From assembly GCA_016929195.1 (NCBI GenBank), contig JAFGJG010000048.1, forward strand, positions 1-42,710: DNA of 42,710 nt, written 5' to 3'. The notes under the pieces were generated by a model. The model was not told where the DNA came from and did not search any database. It worked only from the letters and a program-made list of their open reading frames with translations. Within the stretch, counting starts at the first letter, position 1, and every line of letters starts with the position of its first letter. This stretch comes from Thermoleophilaceae bacterium. Its GTDB lineage: Bacteria > Actinomycetota > Thermoleophilia > Solirubrobacterales > Thermoleophilaceae. A program made the position numbers and the translations under genes. Shown piece after piece: positions 1 through 8,378 of this stretch.

Positions 1-1143
<1,143 letters not shown>

Positions 1144-1150
1144 GTCAAAG

Positions 1151-1156
1151 ACGGTA
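1151..1156 (-). promoter_or_regulatory. Putative -10 box of secA (leaderless start)
   Basis: TACCGT on the minus strand matches the actinobacterial TANNNT -10 pattern and ends 7 nt before the secA ATG. No purine-rich ribosome binding site is present. A weak TTCGGA lies 18 nt further upstream as a possible -35. Confidence 0.45.
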
Positions 1157-1198
1157 GCAAGGGCTCTTTGGCCCTCCGAAGCGGTTCCGGAGTGGGAT

Positions 1199-1543
1199 TC
1201 AGACGGTGCCCGGGGCCTGCTCAGAGGTCCCGCGACGCGGCCGCGCGCGGCGCTTGTCGCGGTGTTTCTTCACCTGACGTGCCAAGTCCTCCGCGAGGAG
1301 GTTGATCGAATGCGTCATGTCCGGCGAGCTCTCGGTCGCGCGGAGCGTGACGCCCTTCAGGTGGAGAGTGGCCTCGGCCACCTGCGAGTCGCGGATCGAG
1401 GGGTTCGCCTCCTCGCGAAGCTCGACCTCGAGCTCGGCCAGCGGAGACACCTGCCTGGCCACCTTCGCGAGCTTCTTCTCGACCCGGGCACGCAACTCGG
1501 CCTCGACCTTCGCGTCATTGCGGCCCTTGACCTGGATGCGCAT
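1199..1543 (-). CDS. hpf: Ribosome hibernation-promoting factor, short form (HPF/RaiA family)
   Basis: A 114-residue protein beginning [20 protein letters not shown]. This is the beta-alpha-beta-beta-beta-alpha fold of the HPF/YfiA family, which binds the 30S decoding region and inactivates ribosomes in stationary phase. The central stretch [20 protein letters not shown] and the helix [20 protein letters not shown] are typical of the N-terminal HPF domain. The C-terminal dimerisation domain of long HPF (roughly 55-60 residues) is absent; the protein ends in a short basic, low-complexity tail. A good Shine-Dalgarno (AGGGAGG, 4 nt before the ATG) fixes the start. It lies between comF and secA on the same strand, the usual neighbourhood. 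Confidence 0.93.
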   Translation of the reverse strand: MRIQVKGRNDAKVEAELRARVEKKLAKVARQVSPLAELEVELREEANPSIRDSQVAEATLHLKGVTLRATESSPDMTHSINLLAEDLARQVKKHRDKRRARPRRGTSEQAPGTV

Positions 1544-1622
1544 CGAACCTCCCTGGGGATCGGCGGCTATGGCAGGTGCTCCCGATGGTAGTGACCGCTC
1601 CCGGCGGAGGGAAGGGCCTCCC

Positions 1623-2237
1623 TCATCGTCCTCCCGTGCGTGCGTAGGCGACCGCTCGGATGCCCGTGCAGCCGGCGCACCGGAGCGCCTCGGCGGCGGC
1701 CGCGAGGGTGGCGCCGGTGGTCACCACGTCGTCCACGATGACGGCGTCCGCCGGCGCCTCCGAGGCGGTCATCGAGCCGCGCAGCGCGCGCGAGCGCTCC
1801 GAGCGGTCGCGGCCGACCTGGGTGCCGTGGCCCGCCCGGCGCCGCAGGCAGGGGACGACCTCCGCGCCGGTCCGGCGTGCCAGGGCGAGCGACAGCGCGT
1901 GCGCCTGGTTGAAACCGCGTCGCCGCTCGCGCCGACGCGAGAGCGGCACCGGGACGAGCGCGGCGCCCGCGAGGAACCCGGGTGGCGCGCCGGCCACGAT
2001 CGCCGCCGCCATCGCGCCCGCCACCGCCAGCGCCGCGCGGAACTTCAGGGCGCGCACGAGGTCGCGCGCCGGACCCTCGTAGGCGACCGGCGCGAAGCAC
2101 GGCACCCCGGCGAGCGTGACCGGCTCGGGCGGCAGGCGGCGGAGCCCGCGCGAGCAGTCGTGACACAGGGCGAGGCCCGGCGGGGCGGTCCGGGCGCAGC
2201 TCCAGCAGAGCGGCGGGGCGAGCAGCGGGGTGAGCAC
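1623..2237 (-). CDS. comF: ComF family phosphoribosyltransferase-like protein
   Basis: A ComF/GntX-type protein. An N-terminal zinc-ribbon-like part has paired cysteines (CWSC and CHDC). The type I phosphoribosyltransferase domain carries VPVPLSRRRERRRGFNQA and the PRPP-binding loop DAVIVDDVVTTGATL near the C-terminus. ComF proteins are needed for DNA uptake in competent bacteria, though many carriers are not known to be competent and the enzymatic substrate is unknown. I chose the GTG at 2237 because the protein then begins LTPLLAPPLCWSC, as family members do. A TTG at 2288 would add 17 residues of doubtful composition. It heads the comF-hpf-secA group on the minus strand and is divergent from ctaG, with its promoter presumably in or just upstream of 2238-2296. 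Confidence 0.88.
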   Translation of the reverse strand: MLTPLLAPPLCWSCARTAPPGLALCHDCSRGLRRLPPEPVTLAGVPCFAPVAYEGPARDLVRALKFRAALAVAGAMAAAIVAGAPPGFLAGAALVPVPLSRRRERRRGFNQAHALSLALARRTGAEVVPCLRRRAGHGTQVGRDRSERSRALRGSMTASEAPADAVIVDDVVTTGATLAAAAEALRCAGCTGIRAVAYARTGGR

Positions 2238-2283
2238 AGGCGGAGCGTGCCGGGCGGGAGCCGACGCGTGGGCACGCCACTGA

Positions 2284-2289
2284 CACAAT
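2284..2289 (+). promoter_or_regulatory. Possible -10 box of ctaG
   Basis: CACAAT (one base from TACAAT) ends 7 nt before the GTG start of ctaG at 2297, and no Shine-Dalgarno is visible. This is compatible with a leaderless transcript. Confidence 0.3.
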
Positions 2290-2296
2290 CGCGTGC

Positions 2297-3136
2297 GTGC
2301 CGGGTTACATCGCGGCAGATCCGGAGCTGCACTGGCTCCCCGACCCCGCGGTCCTCGCGCCGCTCGCCCTCGTCGTCTTCATCTACGTGCGCCGCTTCAT
2401 CCAGGCGCGGCGCGAGGCGGGCGGGCGCGGCGCCGGGATCGGCCAGGCGGCTGCGTTCGCCGGGGCGATGCTCGCCCTGCTGGCGGCGCTCATCTCGCCG
2501 ATCGACTCCCTGGGCGAGGACTACCTCTTCTCCGCGCACATGCTCCAGCACGTCCTGCTCGGGGACATCGCGCCCGTGCTGTTCCTGCTCTCGCTCTCGC
2601 GCGTGATCATGCGGCCGGTCACACGCAGGCTGCAGGGAGTCGAGCGGGCGCTCGGGCCGCTCGCCAGCCCGTGGACGGGGCTCGTCGTCTGGCTGGGGAT
2701 CATGTACGTCTGGCACATCCCGGCGCTCTACGACGCGGCGGTGGAGCACCCGGTCCTCCACCTGCTCGAGCACGTCTCGTTCTTCACGGCCGGCGTGGCG
2801 CTCTGGTGGCCGCTCGTCCAGCCGGTCCCGATGCGCCACCGGCTCACGGGCCTCCAGCCGATCGCCTACATCGCCTCGGCCAAGGCGGGACTGGCGGCGC
2901 TCGGCCTGGTGCTCACCTGGAGCCAGACCGTCGTCTACCCCTACTACGAGGGCACGCCGCGGGTCTGGGACCTGTCCCCCATCGACGACCAGAACGTGGG
3001 CGGCGTGATCATGATGGTCGAGCAGTCGCTGACGCTCGTGATCGCGCTCGTCGTGCTCTTCATGGGCGCCCTCGCGCGCTCGGAGGCCGAGGAGCGGCGG
3101 CGCGAGCGGCTGGAGGAGCGCGCCGAGGCGCTCTGA
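2297..3136 (+). CDS. ctaG: Cytochrome c oxidase assembly factor CtaG (caa3 type)
   Basis: A 279-residue integral membrane protein with about seven hydrophobic segments, matching the caa3_CtaG family. This family is needed for copper-dependent assembly of caa3-type cytochrome oxidase in Bacillus; it is not homologous to the Cox11-type CtaG of proteobacteria. Family hallmarks visible are the His-rich helix SAHMLQHVLLGDIAPVLFLL (residues about 79-98), MYVWHIPALYDAAVEHPVLH and LEHVSFFTAGVALWWPL. The C-terminus is a charged cytoplasmic tail (EAEERRRERLEERAEAL). The start is GTG at 2297, read MPGYIAADPELHWLPDP. No oxidase subunit gene is in the window, so the partner complex is encoded elsewhere. 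It is convergent with the UDP-glucose pyrophosphorylase gene, with a symmetric hairpin between them. Confidence 0.93.
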   Translation: MPGYIAADPELHWLPDPAVLAPLALVVFIYVRRFIQARREAGGRGAGIGQAAAFAGAMLALLAALISPIDSLGEDYLFSAHMLQHVLLGDIAPVLFLLSLSRVIMRPVTRRLQGVERALGPLASPWTGLVVWLGIMYVWHIPALYDAAVEHPVLHLLEHVSFFTAGVALWWPLVQPVPMRHRLTGLQPIAYIASAKAGLAALGLVLTWSQTVVYPYYEGTPRVWDLSPIDDQNVGGVIMMVEQSLTLVIALVVLFMGALARSEAEERRRERLEERAEAL

Positions 3137-3146
3137 GGACCTCGCC

Positions 3147-3183
3147 TCCTGACTTGACCGGCACATAGGCGGCAAAGTCAGGA
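3147..3183. terminator. Hairpin between convergent ctaG and UGPase genes
   Basis: TCCTGACTT (3147-3155) and AAGTCAGGA (3175-3183) form a perfect 9-bp stem around a 19-nt loop that itself contains a short CCG/CGG pairing. It lies in the only gap between two convergent stop codons. This is the position of a bidirectional terminator, although there is no clear T tract. Confidence 0.55.
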
Positions 3184-3195
3184 ACCGACGGGCCG

Positions 3196-4551
3196 TCAGC
3201 CCTCGAGCACCGCCCCGTCCTCGATCGTGCGCGGGCCCGACAGCCGCACCGAGCCGCGCACCACCACGCCGGACCCGAAGCGCACGTCGCCCTCCACCGC
3301 CAGCCGGTCGCACTCGATCAGCGAAGGCGGCCCGCCCGCGAAGCGCTCCTCGAGGTCCGGCACGAGCTTGTAGTACTCGGAGTCGAGGTCGATCACCGGC
3401 GGGGTGCCCAGTCGCGCCGGCGCGAGCTCGACCCGCGGCCCCTCGCTCATCACGTACGCGTCCGAGCGCAGCGAGAGCAGGTCCTCGGTCGTCTTCACCG
3501 GCACGAAGCGGCTGCGCGGCACGCGCACGGCCGCCGCCCCCTCGAAGACGTCGATCGCGGCGCCCATGGCGGTCTCGAGCTGGATGACCGCCGGGGTCGA
3601 CGCGTCGGCCGGGTCGACCGTCTTCCGGTTCACGATCATCGGCAGCTCGAGCACCCCCCGCGCGAGCCGGTCCGACAGCGCGCGCAGGTCGATCCAAAGC
3701 GTGTTCGCGTTGAAGTAGCGGTGCCTGCCCACGTCCTGGAAGGCGGCGCGGTCCTCGTCCGGCGTCTGGGCGGTCTCGCGCAGCACCAGCCCGCCGCCCG
3801 GGCGCCGCGCCAGGTGCCCGCCCTTGCGGTCCGACTCGGTGCGGTCGGCGGCCTCCATCAGGAACGGCAGCTCCTCGCGCGCGAACCAGGCGAGGATGCG
3901 ATCGTCGAGCACAGCGCCGAGGTTGTCCGAGTTCGACACGAACGCGTAGCGGTAGCCGGCGTCGAGCAGCTTCGCGAGCATCCCCGAGCCCGCCAGCGAC
4001 GTGTAGAGGTCGCCGTGACCGGGCGGGGCCCATTCGAGCCGCGGGTCGTCCGGCCAGTCGACCGGCTCCAGGTCGTCGGCCCCCAGCTTCGGCACCTTCC
4101 CCTGCACGAAGTCGAGCGGGACGTCCGCCTCCAGATCGCGGTAGGCCGAGAGCGCCGCGAGCGAGTCGTCGCGCGTGGCGAAGCTGTTCATCAGGACGAG
4201 CGGCACCCGCGCCCCCGAGCGCTCGCGGAGCCCGAGCACCTGGCGGGCGATGATGTCGAGGAACGAGAGGCCGTCCTTCACCTCGAGCAGGGACTTGGCC
4301 TTGCTCATCCCCATGCTCGTGCCGAGGCCGCCGTTCAGCTTCAGGACGATCGCGGCGTCCAGCGCCTCGCGGGCGCCGGAGGGGTCGTCCGGCAGCTCCT
4401 CGGCGTCCGGCAGCGACTCCACCGCCTCGATGTCCGACTCCGCGAGCATGCCCTGCTCGCCCGCCCGGAGCCGGGCCCGCTGGCGGCTGAACGTCTCGAT
4501 CGCGACGTCGGGCAGGCCCTCTGCCCGCATCTTGTCGGCGGCGCGGTCCAT
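3196..4551 (-). CDS. UTP--glucose-1-phosphate uridylyltransferase, UDPGP (eukaryotic-like) family
   Basis: A 451-residue nucleotidyltransferase making UDP-glucose from UTP and glucose 1-phosphate. The N-terminal nucleotide loop KLNGGLGTSMGMSKAKSLL (residues about 71-89) is the hallmark of the UDPGP family (eukaryotic UGPase and UAP1), not of bacterial GalU. Further family stretches are PLDFVQGKVPKL, YRYAFVSNSDNLGAVLD, MEAADRTESDRKGGHLARR and FNANTLWIDL. The C-terminus has a short left-handed beta-helix-like part. I start at the ATG at 4551 (MDRAADKMRAEGL). Upstream starts would add about 40 Arg-rich residues, and TAGGAT lies 8 nt before this ATG. Its product probably feeds the UDP-glucose dehydrogenase at 21150-22427. 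A related UDP-sugar substrate cannot be excluded. Confidence 0.92.
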   Translation of the reverse strand: MDRAADKMRAEGLPDVAIETFSRQRARLRAGEQGMLAESDIEAVESLPDAEELPDDPSGAREALDAAIVLKLNGGLGTSMGMSKAKSLLEVKDGLSFLDIIARQVLGLRERSGARVPLVLMNSFATRDDSLAALSAYRDLEADVPLDFVQGKVPKLGADDLEPVDWPDDPRLEWAPPGHGDLYTSLAGSGMLAKLLDAGYRYAFVSNSDNLGAVLDDRILAWFAREELPFLMEAADRTESDRKGGHLARRPGGGLVLRETAQTPDEDRAAFQDVGRHRYFNANTLWIDLRALSDRLARGVLELPMIVNRKTVDPADASTPAVIQLETAMGAAIDVFEGAAAVRVPRSRFVPVKTTEDLLSLRSDAYVMSEGPRVELAPARLGTPPVIDLDSEYYKLVPDLEERFAGGPPSLIECDRLAVEGDVRFGSGVVVRGSVRLSGPRTIEDGAVLEG

Positions 4552-4559
4552 TCGCCGCG

Positions 4560-4565
4560 ATCCTA
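4560..4565 (-). promoter_or_regulatory. Putative -10 box of the UGPase gene
   Basis: TAGGAT, the classic actinobacterial -10 hexamer, ends 8 nt before the ATG at 4551 on the minus strand. No Shine-Dalgarno is present. It supports the shorter start and a leaderless or nearly leaderless mRNA. Confidence 0.5.
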
Positions 4566-4620
4566 TGCGGCGGCTCAAGCGTCCCACGCGGCGACCCGAT
4601 ACATAGGTGGACCGCCGACC

Positions 4621-4626
4621 AGGAGG
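4621..4626 (+). promoter_or_regulatory. Strong Shine-Dalgarno with no ATG/GTG/TTG in range
   Basis: AGGAGG is followed after 5 nt by an in-frame ATC (4632-4634) of the c-di-GMP enzyme. The first ATG in that frame is 62 nt downstream at 4689. The site therefore argues that translation begins at ATC. Confidence 0.6.
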
Positions 4627-4631
4627 ACCCC

Positions 4632-7250
4632 ATCCCCGCTGCACCAACGGACGCGACGACCACCGCCGCACTCGCGGCGCTGCGGCGGATGTCGTTCACG
4701 GTCGTCGACGCCCCCGACCGCGGGGCGATCCACCGCAACCTCGCCGCCGAGCTGTTCGGCGTCTTCGGCGTGGACGCGGTGCACGTCTGCGAGGTGAGCC
4801 AGGACCGCTCCTGGGCCCGTGGCATCCCCTTCGTGCTGCGCCCGGACGGCACGGTCGAGGGCAGCGAGCCGTACACGGTCACGTTCGACCGGCCGAGCGG
4901 CGTCGCGCGCGTGGTGACCACCGGCGAGCCCGTGAACGTGACGGACGCGCAGCGCTCGCCCGTCGTCTCGCAGGCGATGGCCGAGCGCTTCAACGCCGCG
5001 AGCCTCCTGTACATGCCGCTGACGTACTTCGGCGACGTCCGCGCCGTGATCGTCCTCGTCAGCGAGACCTCGCGCTGGTTCCGCGAGGAGGAGATCGACT
5101 TCGCCTACTCGCTCGCCAACCAGGCGTCAGCCGGCCTGAGCGCGCTGGAGACGCGGCGGCGCCTGGCCGACCAGCTCGACCGCCAGTCCGCCCTGGCGCG
5201 CGCGGCGGCAGCTCTCAACGAGCGGCTCGACCGCCGCGCCGTGCTGGACACGATGTGCCACGAGGCGACCGTGGCCCTCGGCGCCGACATGGCGGGCGCA
5301 TACCTCGGCGACGCGGACGAGGGCGGCGTGGCGGTCGCGGCCCACGGGATCGCCGACGACTCGGATTGGTGGGGCTACCGGATCGGCCCCGGCGAGGGCG
5401 TGGCGGGGAAGGCCCTCAGCACGGGCCGGCCCGCCATCACGAACGACTACCAGGCCGATCCCTGCGCGCCGGGGATCGACGCCCTCCAGCTGGTCCAGAC
5501 CGCCGTCTCCGTGCCGATGTCGTGGAACGGCGAGCTGCGCGGCGCCCTCTCGGTCGCGTTCCTGCGCCACCGCCCGGTCGAGGCCGAGGACATCGAGACG
5601 CTCCAGGCGATCGCGAGCCTCGCGGCCGTGGCCTGCCGCAACGCCGAGGCCTTCGAGGAGGCGACCGAGGCGGCCCGGACCGACTCGCTGACCGGCCTGC
5701 TGAACCACGGCGCGATCCAGGTGCGCGCCAGCGAGGAGATCTGGCGCGCCCAGCGCGACGACATGCCGCTCGCCTGCCTGCTCGCGGACCTCGACAACTT
5801 CAAGCCGATCAACGACCGCCACGGTCACCTCGTGGGCGACGAGATCCTGCGGCGTGTGGCGGCCGCGCTCAGCGCGGAGTTCCGCCCGTACGACGGCATC
5901 GCGCGCTACGGCGGCGACGAGTTCGTGGTCCTGCTCCCGAGCGCCGACGAGGCCAAGGCGCGGCACGCCGCCGAGCGCCTCCGCTCCTGCGTCACGGCCG
6001 CGGCCAGGCGCTTCGAGGAGCTGGGACTGCCGCTCAGCGCCTCCGTGGGCCTCGCCCGGTGGGAGGAGCCGCAGACGGCCAGCGAGCTGCTCGACCGGGC
6101 CGACCGCGCGCTGCTGCTCGCGAAGCGCCGCGGCAAGGACGGGCTCGTCGTGGCGAGCGGCCGCGCCGAGCTCGAGCTGGCCCAGCTCGAGCACAGCGCC
6201 GAGCCGTCCGAGCTGATGGACGGCTTCTGGAACCTGATCAGCCGGTTCGACGACCCGCAGCAGGTGCTGCTCGTGCTCGCCCCCTTCCTACGCAGCAAGC
6301 TGGAGCTCGAGGAGGTGGCGCTCTACGAGGCGGTCGGGAGCGAGCTCAACCGGGTGTCGAGCGACGCCGGCGAGGAGCCGGCATTCACCGCGCCGTCGCT
6401 CGCCGCCGCGGCCGAGGTGCTGCGCCGGCTCGGAAGCGGGTCCGTGTCCCGCACCTCGCTCGCAGAGCTGCGCGCCGCGCTCGGGCTGGAGGGCGACGCG
6501 GGCCCGGACCCCGGCGGGTCGTACGCGGCCGTCCCGCTCTCGCGCGCCGGAGAGGGCCACGGCGTGCTGCTGCTGCGCCATGCCGCTGTCGAGCTCCCGC
6601 GCACGACCCTGCGGCTCGCCCAGATCGTGGCCGGCCAGACCGGCACGGTCCTGGCCGCCGCGGGCAGCGGCTCGCGCGCCGCGGTGGCCGCCCTCGCGGC
6701 GGCGATCGACGCGCGCGACAACTACACGCTCTCCCACTCCGAGGACGTGGTCGACCTCGCGGGGGCGGTGGCCAGACGGCTCGGGCTCGCCGACCAGGAG
6801 GTCGTCCAGGTGCGAGACGGCGCGCTGCTCCACGACGTCGGGAAGGTCGCGATCCCGCACGAGATCCTGAACAAGCGCGGCCCGCTCGACGGCTCCGAGT
6901 GGAAGGTGATGCGCGAGCACCCGGTGATCGGCGAGCGAATCCTGCTGCGCACCCCCGAGCTGGCGCCGATCGCGCCGCTCGTCCGCCACGAGCACGAGCG
7001 CTGGGACGGCGACGGCTACCCCGACGGGCTGGCCGGCGAGGCCATCCCGATCGGAAGCCGCATCATCCTGGCCTGCGACGCCTACAACGCGATGATCACC
7101 GCGCGCCCCTACCGCGACCCGATGTCGCACGAGGACGCCCTCGCCGAGCTGCGGCGCGCCGCCGGCACGCAGTTCGACCCGCACGTGGTCGAGGCGCTGC
7201 TCGAGGAGCTGGCGGTCCGCGGCGAACGCGCCGCCGCCCCCGCGCGCTAG
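4632..7250 (+). CDS. Dual c-di-GMP enzyme: GAF-GAF-GGDEF-GAF-like-HD-GYP
   Basis: Numbering is from the ATG at 4689. Residues about 1-155 and 165-325 are GAF-like sensor domains. A diguanylate cyclase domain spans about 328-490 with an intact RYGGDEF (active site 408-412) and an RxxD inhibitory site (R399-D402) exactly five residues before it. A degenerate GAF-like region covers about 510-655. An HD-GYP phosphodiesterase covers about 665-842 with LLHDVGK (H715, D716), REHP, HEHERWDGDGYPDGL (GYP 776-778) and CDAYNAM. The protein can thus in principle both make and degrade c-di-GMP. There is no membrane segment, so it is cytoplasmic. I place the start at ATC 4632, giving 872 residues. A strong AGGAGG sits 5 nt before it, and the extra residues (ending ALAALRR) complete the first helix of the GAF domain, which the ATG at 4689 would split. 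Confidence 0.9.
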   Translation: MPAAPTDATTTAALAALRRMSFTVVDAPDRGAIHRNLAAELFGVFGVDAVHVCEVSQDRSWARGIPFVLRPDGTVEGSEPYTVTFDRPSGVARVVTTGEPVNVTDAQRSPVVSQAMAERFNAASLLYMPLTYFGDVRAVIVLVSETSRWFREEEIDFAYSLANQASAGLSALETRRRLADQLDRQSALARAAAALNERLDRRAVLDTMCHEATVALGADMAGAYLGDADEGGVAVAAHGIADDSDWWGYRIGPGEGVAGKALSTGRPAITNDYQADPCAPGIDALQLVQTAVSVPMSWNGELRGALSVAFLRHRPVEAEDIETLQAIASLAAVACRNAEAFEEATEAARTDSLTGLLNHGAIQVRASEEIWRAQRDDMPLACLLADLDNFKPINDRHGHLVGDEILRRVAAALSAEFRPYDGIARYGGDEFVVLLPSADEAKARHAAERLRSCVTAAARRFEELGLPLSASVGLARWEEPQTASELLDRADRALLLAKRRGKDGLVVASGRAELELAQLEHSAEPSELMDGFWNLISRFDDPQQVLLVLAPFLRSKLELEEVALYEAVGSELNRVSSDAGEEPAFTAPSLAAAAEVLRRLGSGSVSRTSLAELRAALGLEGDAGPDPGGSYAAVPLSRAGEGHGVLLLRHAAVELPRTTLRLAQIVAGQTGTVLAAAGSGSRAAVAALAAAIDARDNYTLSHSEDVVDLAGAVARRLGLADQEVVQVRDGALLHDVGKVAIPHEILNKRGPLDGSEWKVMREHPVIGERILLRTPELAPIAPLVRHEHERWDGDGYPDGLAGEAIPIGSRIILACDAYNAMITARPYRDPMSHEDALAELRRAAGTQFDPHVVEALLEELAVRGERAAAPAR

Positions 7251-7263
7251 CGTCCGGCGTCTC

Positions 7264-7749
7264 ATGGGCGCGCACGAGATCGGCATCGTCGAGGAGGGGG
7301 ACCTCGAAGAGCTGCTGCCGCTGATGCGCGCCTATTGCGACTTCTACGAGGTGGGCCCCTCCGACGCGGACCTGCTCGCCATGTCGCGCGTGCTGATCGA
7401 CGACCCCGAGCGCCAGGGCCTCCAGCTGATCGCCCGCGACGCGGACGGCGAGGCCGTGGGCTTCGCGACGATCTTCTGGACGTGGTCGACGCTCACCGCC
7501 GCGCGGCTCGGCGTGATGAACGACCTGTTCGTCTCACCGGAGGCGCGCGGCACCGGCCTCGCCGACGCTCTCATCGAGGCCTGCGCCGGCCAGTGCCGCC
7601 GGCGCGGCGTCGAGTCGCTCGAGTGGCAGACGGCGTCCGACAACCACCGCGCCCAGGCGGTCTACGACCGCGTCGGCGGCGACAGGAGCGACCGCTGGCT
7701 CGACTACTCGCTGGCCGTCTCGCCCGGCGCCACGACGCCGGACTCGTAG
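7264..7749 (+). CDS. GNAT family N-acetyltransferase
   Basis: A 161-residue single-domain acetyltransferase. The acetyl-CoA-binding motif A is clear: NDLFVSPEARGTGLADALIEA, with RGTGLA at residues 95-100. It is followed by the beta-strand ESLEWQTASDNHRAQAVYDRVG typical of GNAT motif B. The acceptor substrate cannot be told from sequence. The ATG at 7264 lies 13 nt after the stop of the c-di-GMP enzyme, so the two may be co-transcribed. Its 3' end overlaps the 3' end of the convergent response regulator by 46 nt, and both readings look genuine. Confidence 0.88.
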   Translation: MGAHEIGIVEEGDLEELLPLMRAYCDFYEVGPSDADLLAMSRVLIDDPERQGLQLIARDADGEAVGFATIFWTWSTLTAARLGVMNDLFVSPEARGTGLADALIEACAGQCRRRGVESLEWQTASDNHRAQAVYDRVGGDRSDRWLDYSLAVSPGATTPDS

Positions 7750-8378
7750 GCGAGCACCACCGCCTGCACGCGGTCGCGGACGCCCAGCTTCATCAGCACG
7801 CGCGCCACGTGCGTCTTGACCGTGGTCTCGGACACCACGAGCTCCGCGGCGATCTCGGCGTTCGAGAGCCCGCGCGCCAGCAGGCGGAACACCTCGAGCT
7901 CGCGCGGCGTGAGCTCCTCGAGCGACGGCGGCAGCTCCCGCTGCGAGGGCGGCGTGCGCGAGAACTCGCGGATCAGCCTGCTGGTGACGGACGGCGCCAG
8001 GAGCGCCTCGCCCCCGGCCACGATGCGGATCCCCTCGACGAGCTGATCGGCGGGCACGTCCTTCAGGAGGAAGCCGCTCGCCCCGGCACGCAGCGCGTCG
8101 TAGACGTACTCGTCGAGGTCGAAGGTCGTGAGCATCAGGACCTTGAGGCGGTCGCCGTCGTGCTCGACCAGGCGCCTCGTCGCCTCGATGCCGTCCATCT
8201 CGGGCATGCGGATGTCCATCAGCACCACATCCGGCGACAGGCGCCTGGCGCTGTCCAGCGCCTGGTTGCCGTCCGCGCACTCGCCCACGACCTCGATGTC
8301 CTCCTCGGCCTCGAGGATCATCCGGAAGCCCGCGCGGATCAGCGCCTGGTCGTCCACCAGCAGCACGCGCACGCTCAC
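7704..8378 (-). CDS. Two-component response regulator, NarL/FixJ family
   Basis: A 224-residue DNA-binding regulator. The receiver domain (1-120) has the acidic pair D9/D10, the phospho-acceptor D55 in VVLMDIRMPEMDG, T84/T85 and K106. The LuxR-type helix-turn-helix (about 152-215) reads LTPRELEVFRLLARGLSNAEI followed by ETTVKTHVARVLMKLGVRDR. It is the third gene of a minus-strand operon, overlapping the upstream kinase by 4 nt (8375-8378). It is therefore the likely phosphorylation partner of that kinase. The target could be the ABC exporter at 11368-14663, a common pairing in actinobacteria, but no operator is identifiable. Confidence 0.95.
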   Translation of the reverse strand: MSVRVLLVDDQALIRAGFRMILEAEEDIEVVGECADGNQALDSARRLSPDVVLMDIRMPEMDGIEATRRLVEHDGDRLKVLMLTTFDLDEYVYDALRAGASGFLLKDVPADQLVEGIRIVAGGEALLAPSVTSRLIREFSRTPPSQRELPPSLEELTPRELEVFRLLARGLSNAEIAAELVVSETTVKTHVARVLMKLGVRDRVQAVVLAYESGVVAPGETASE

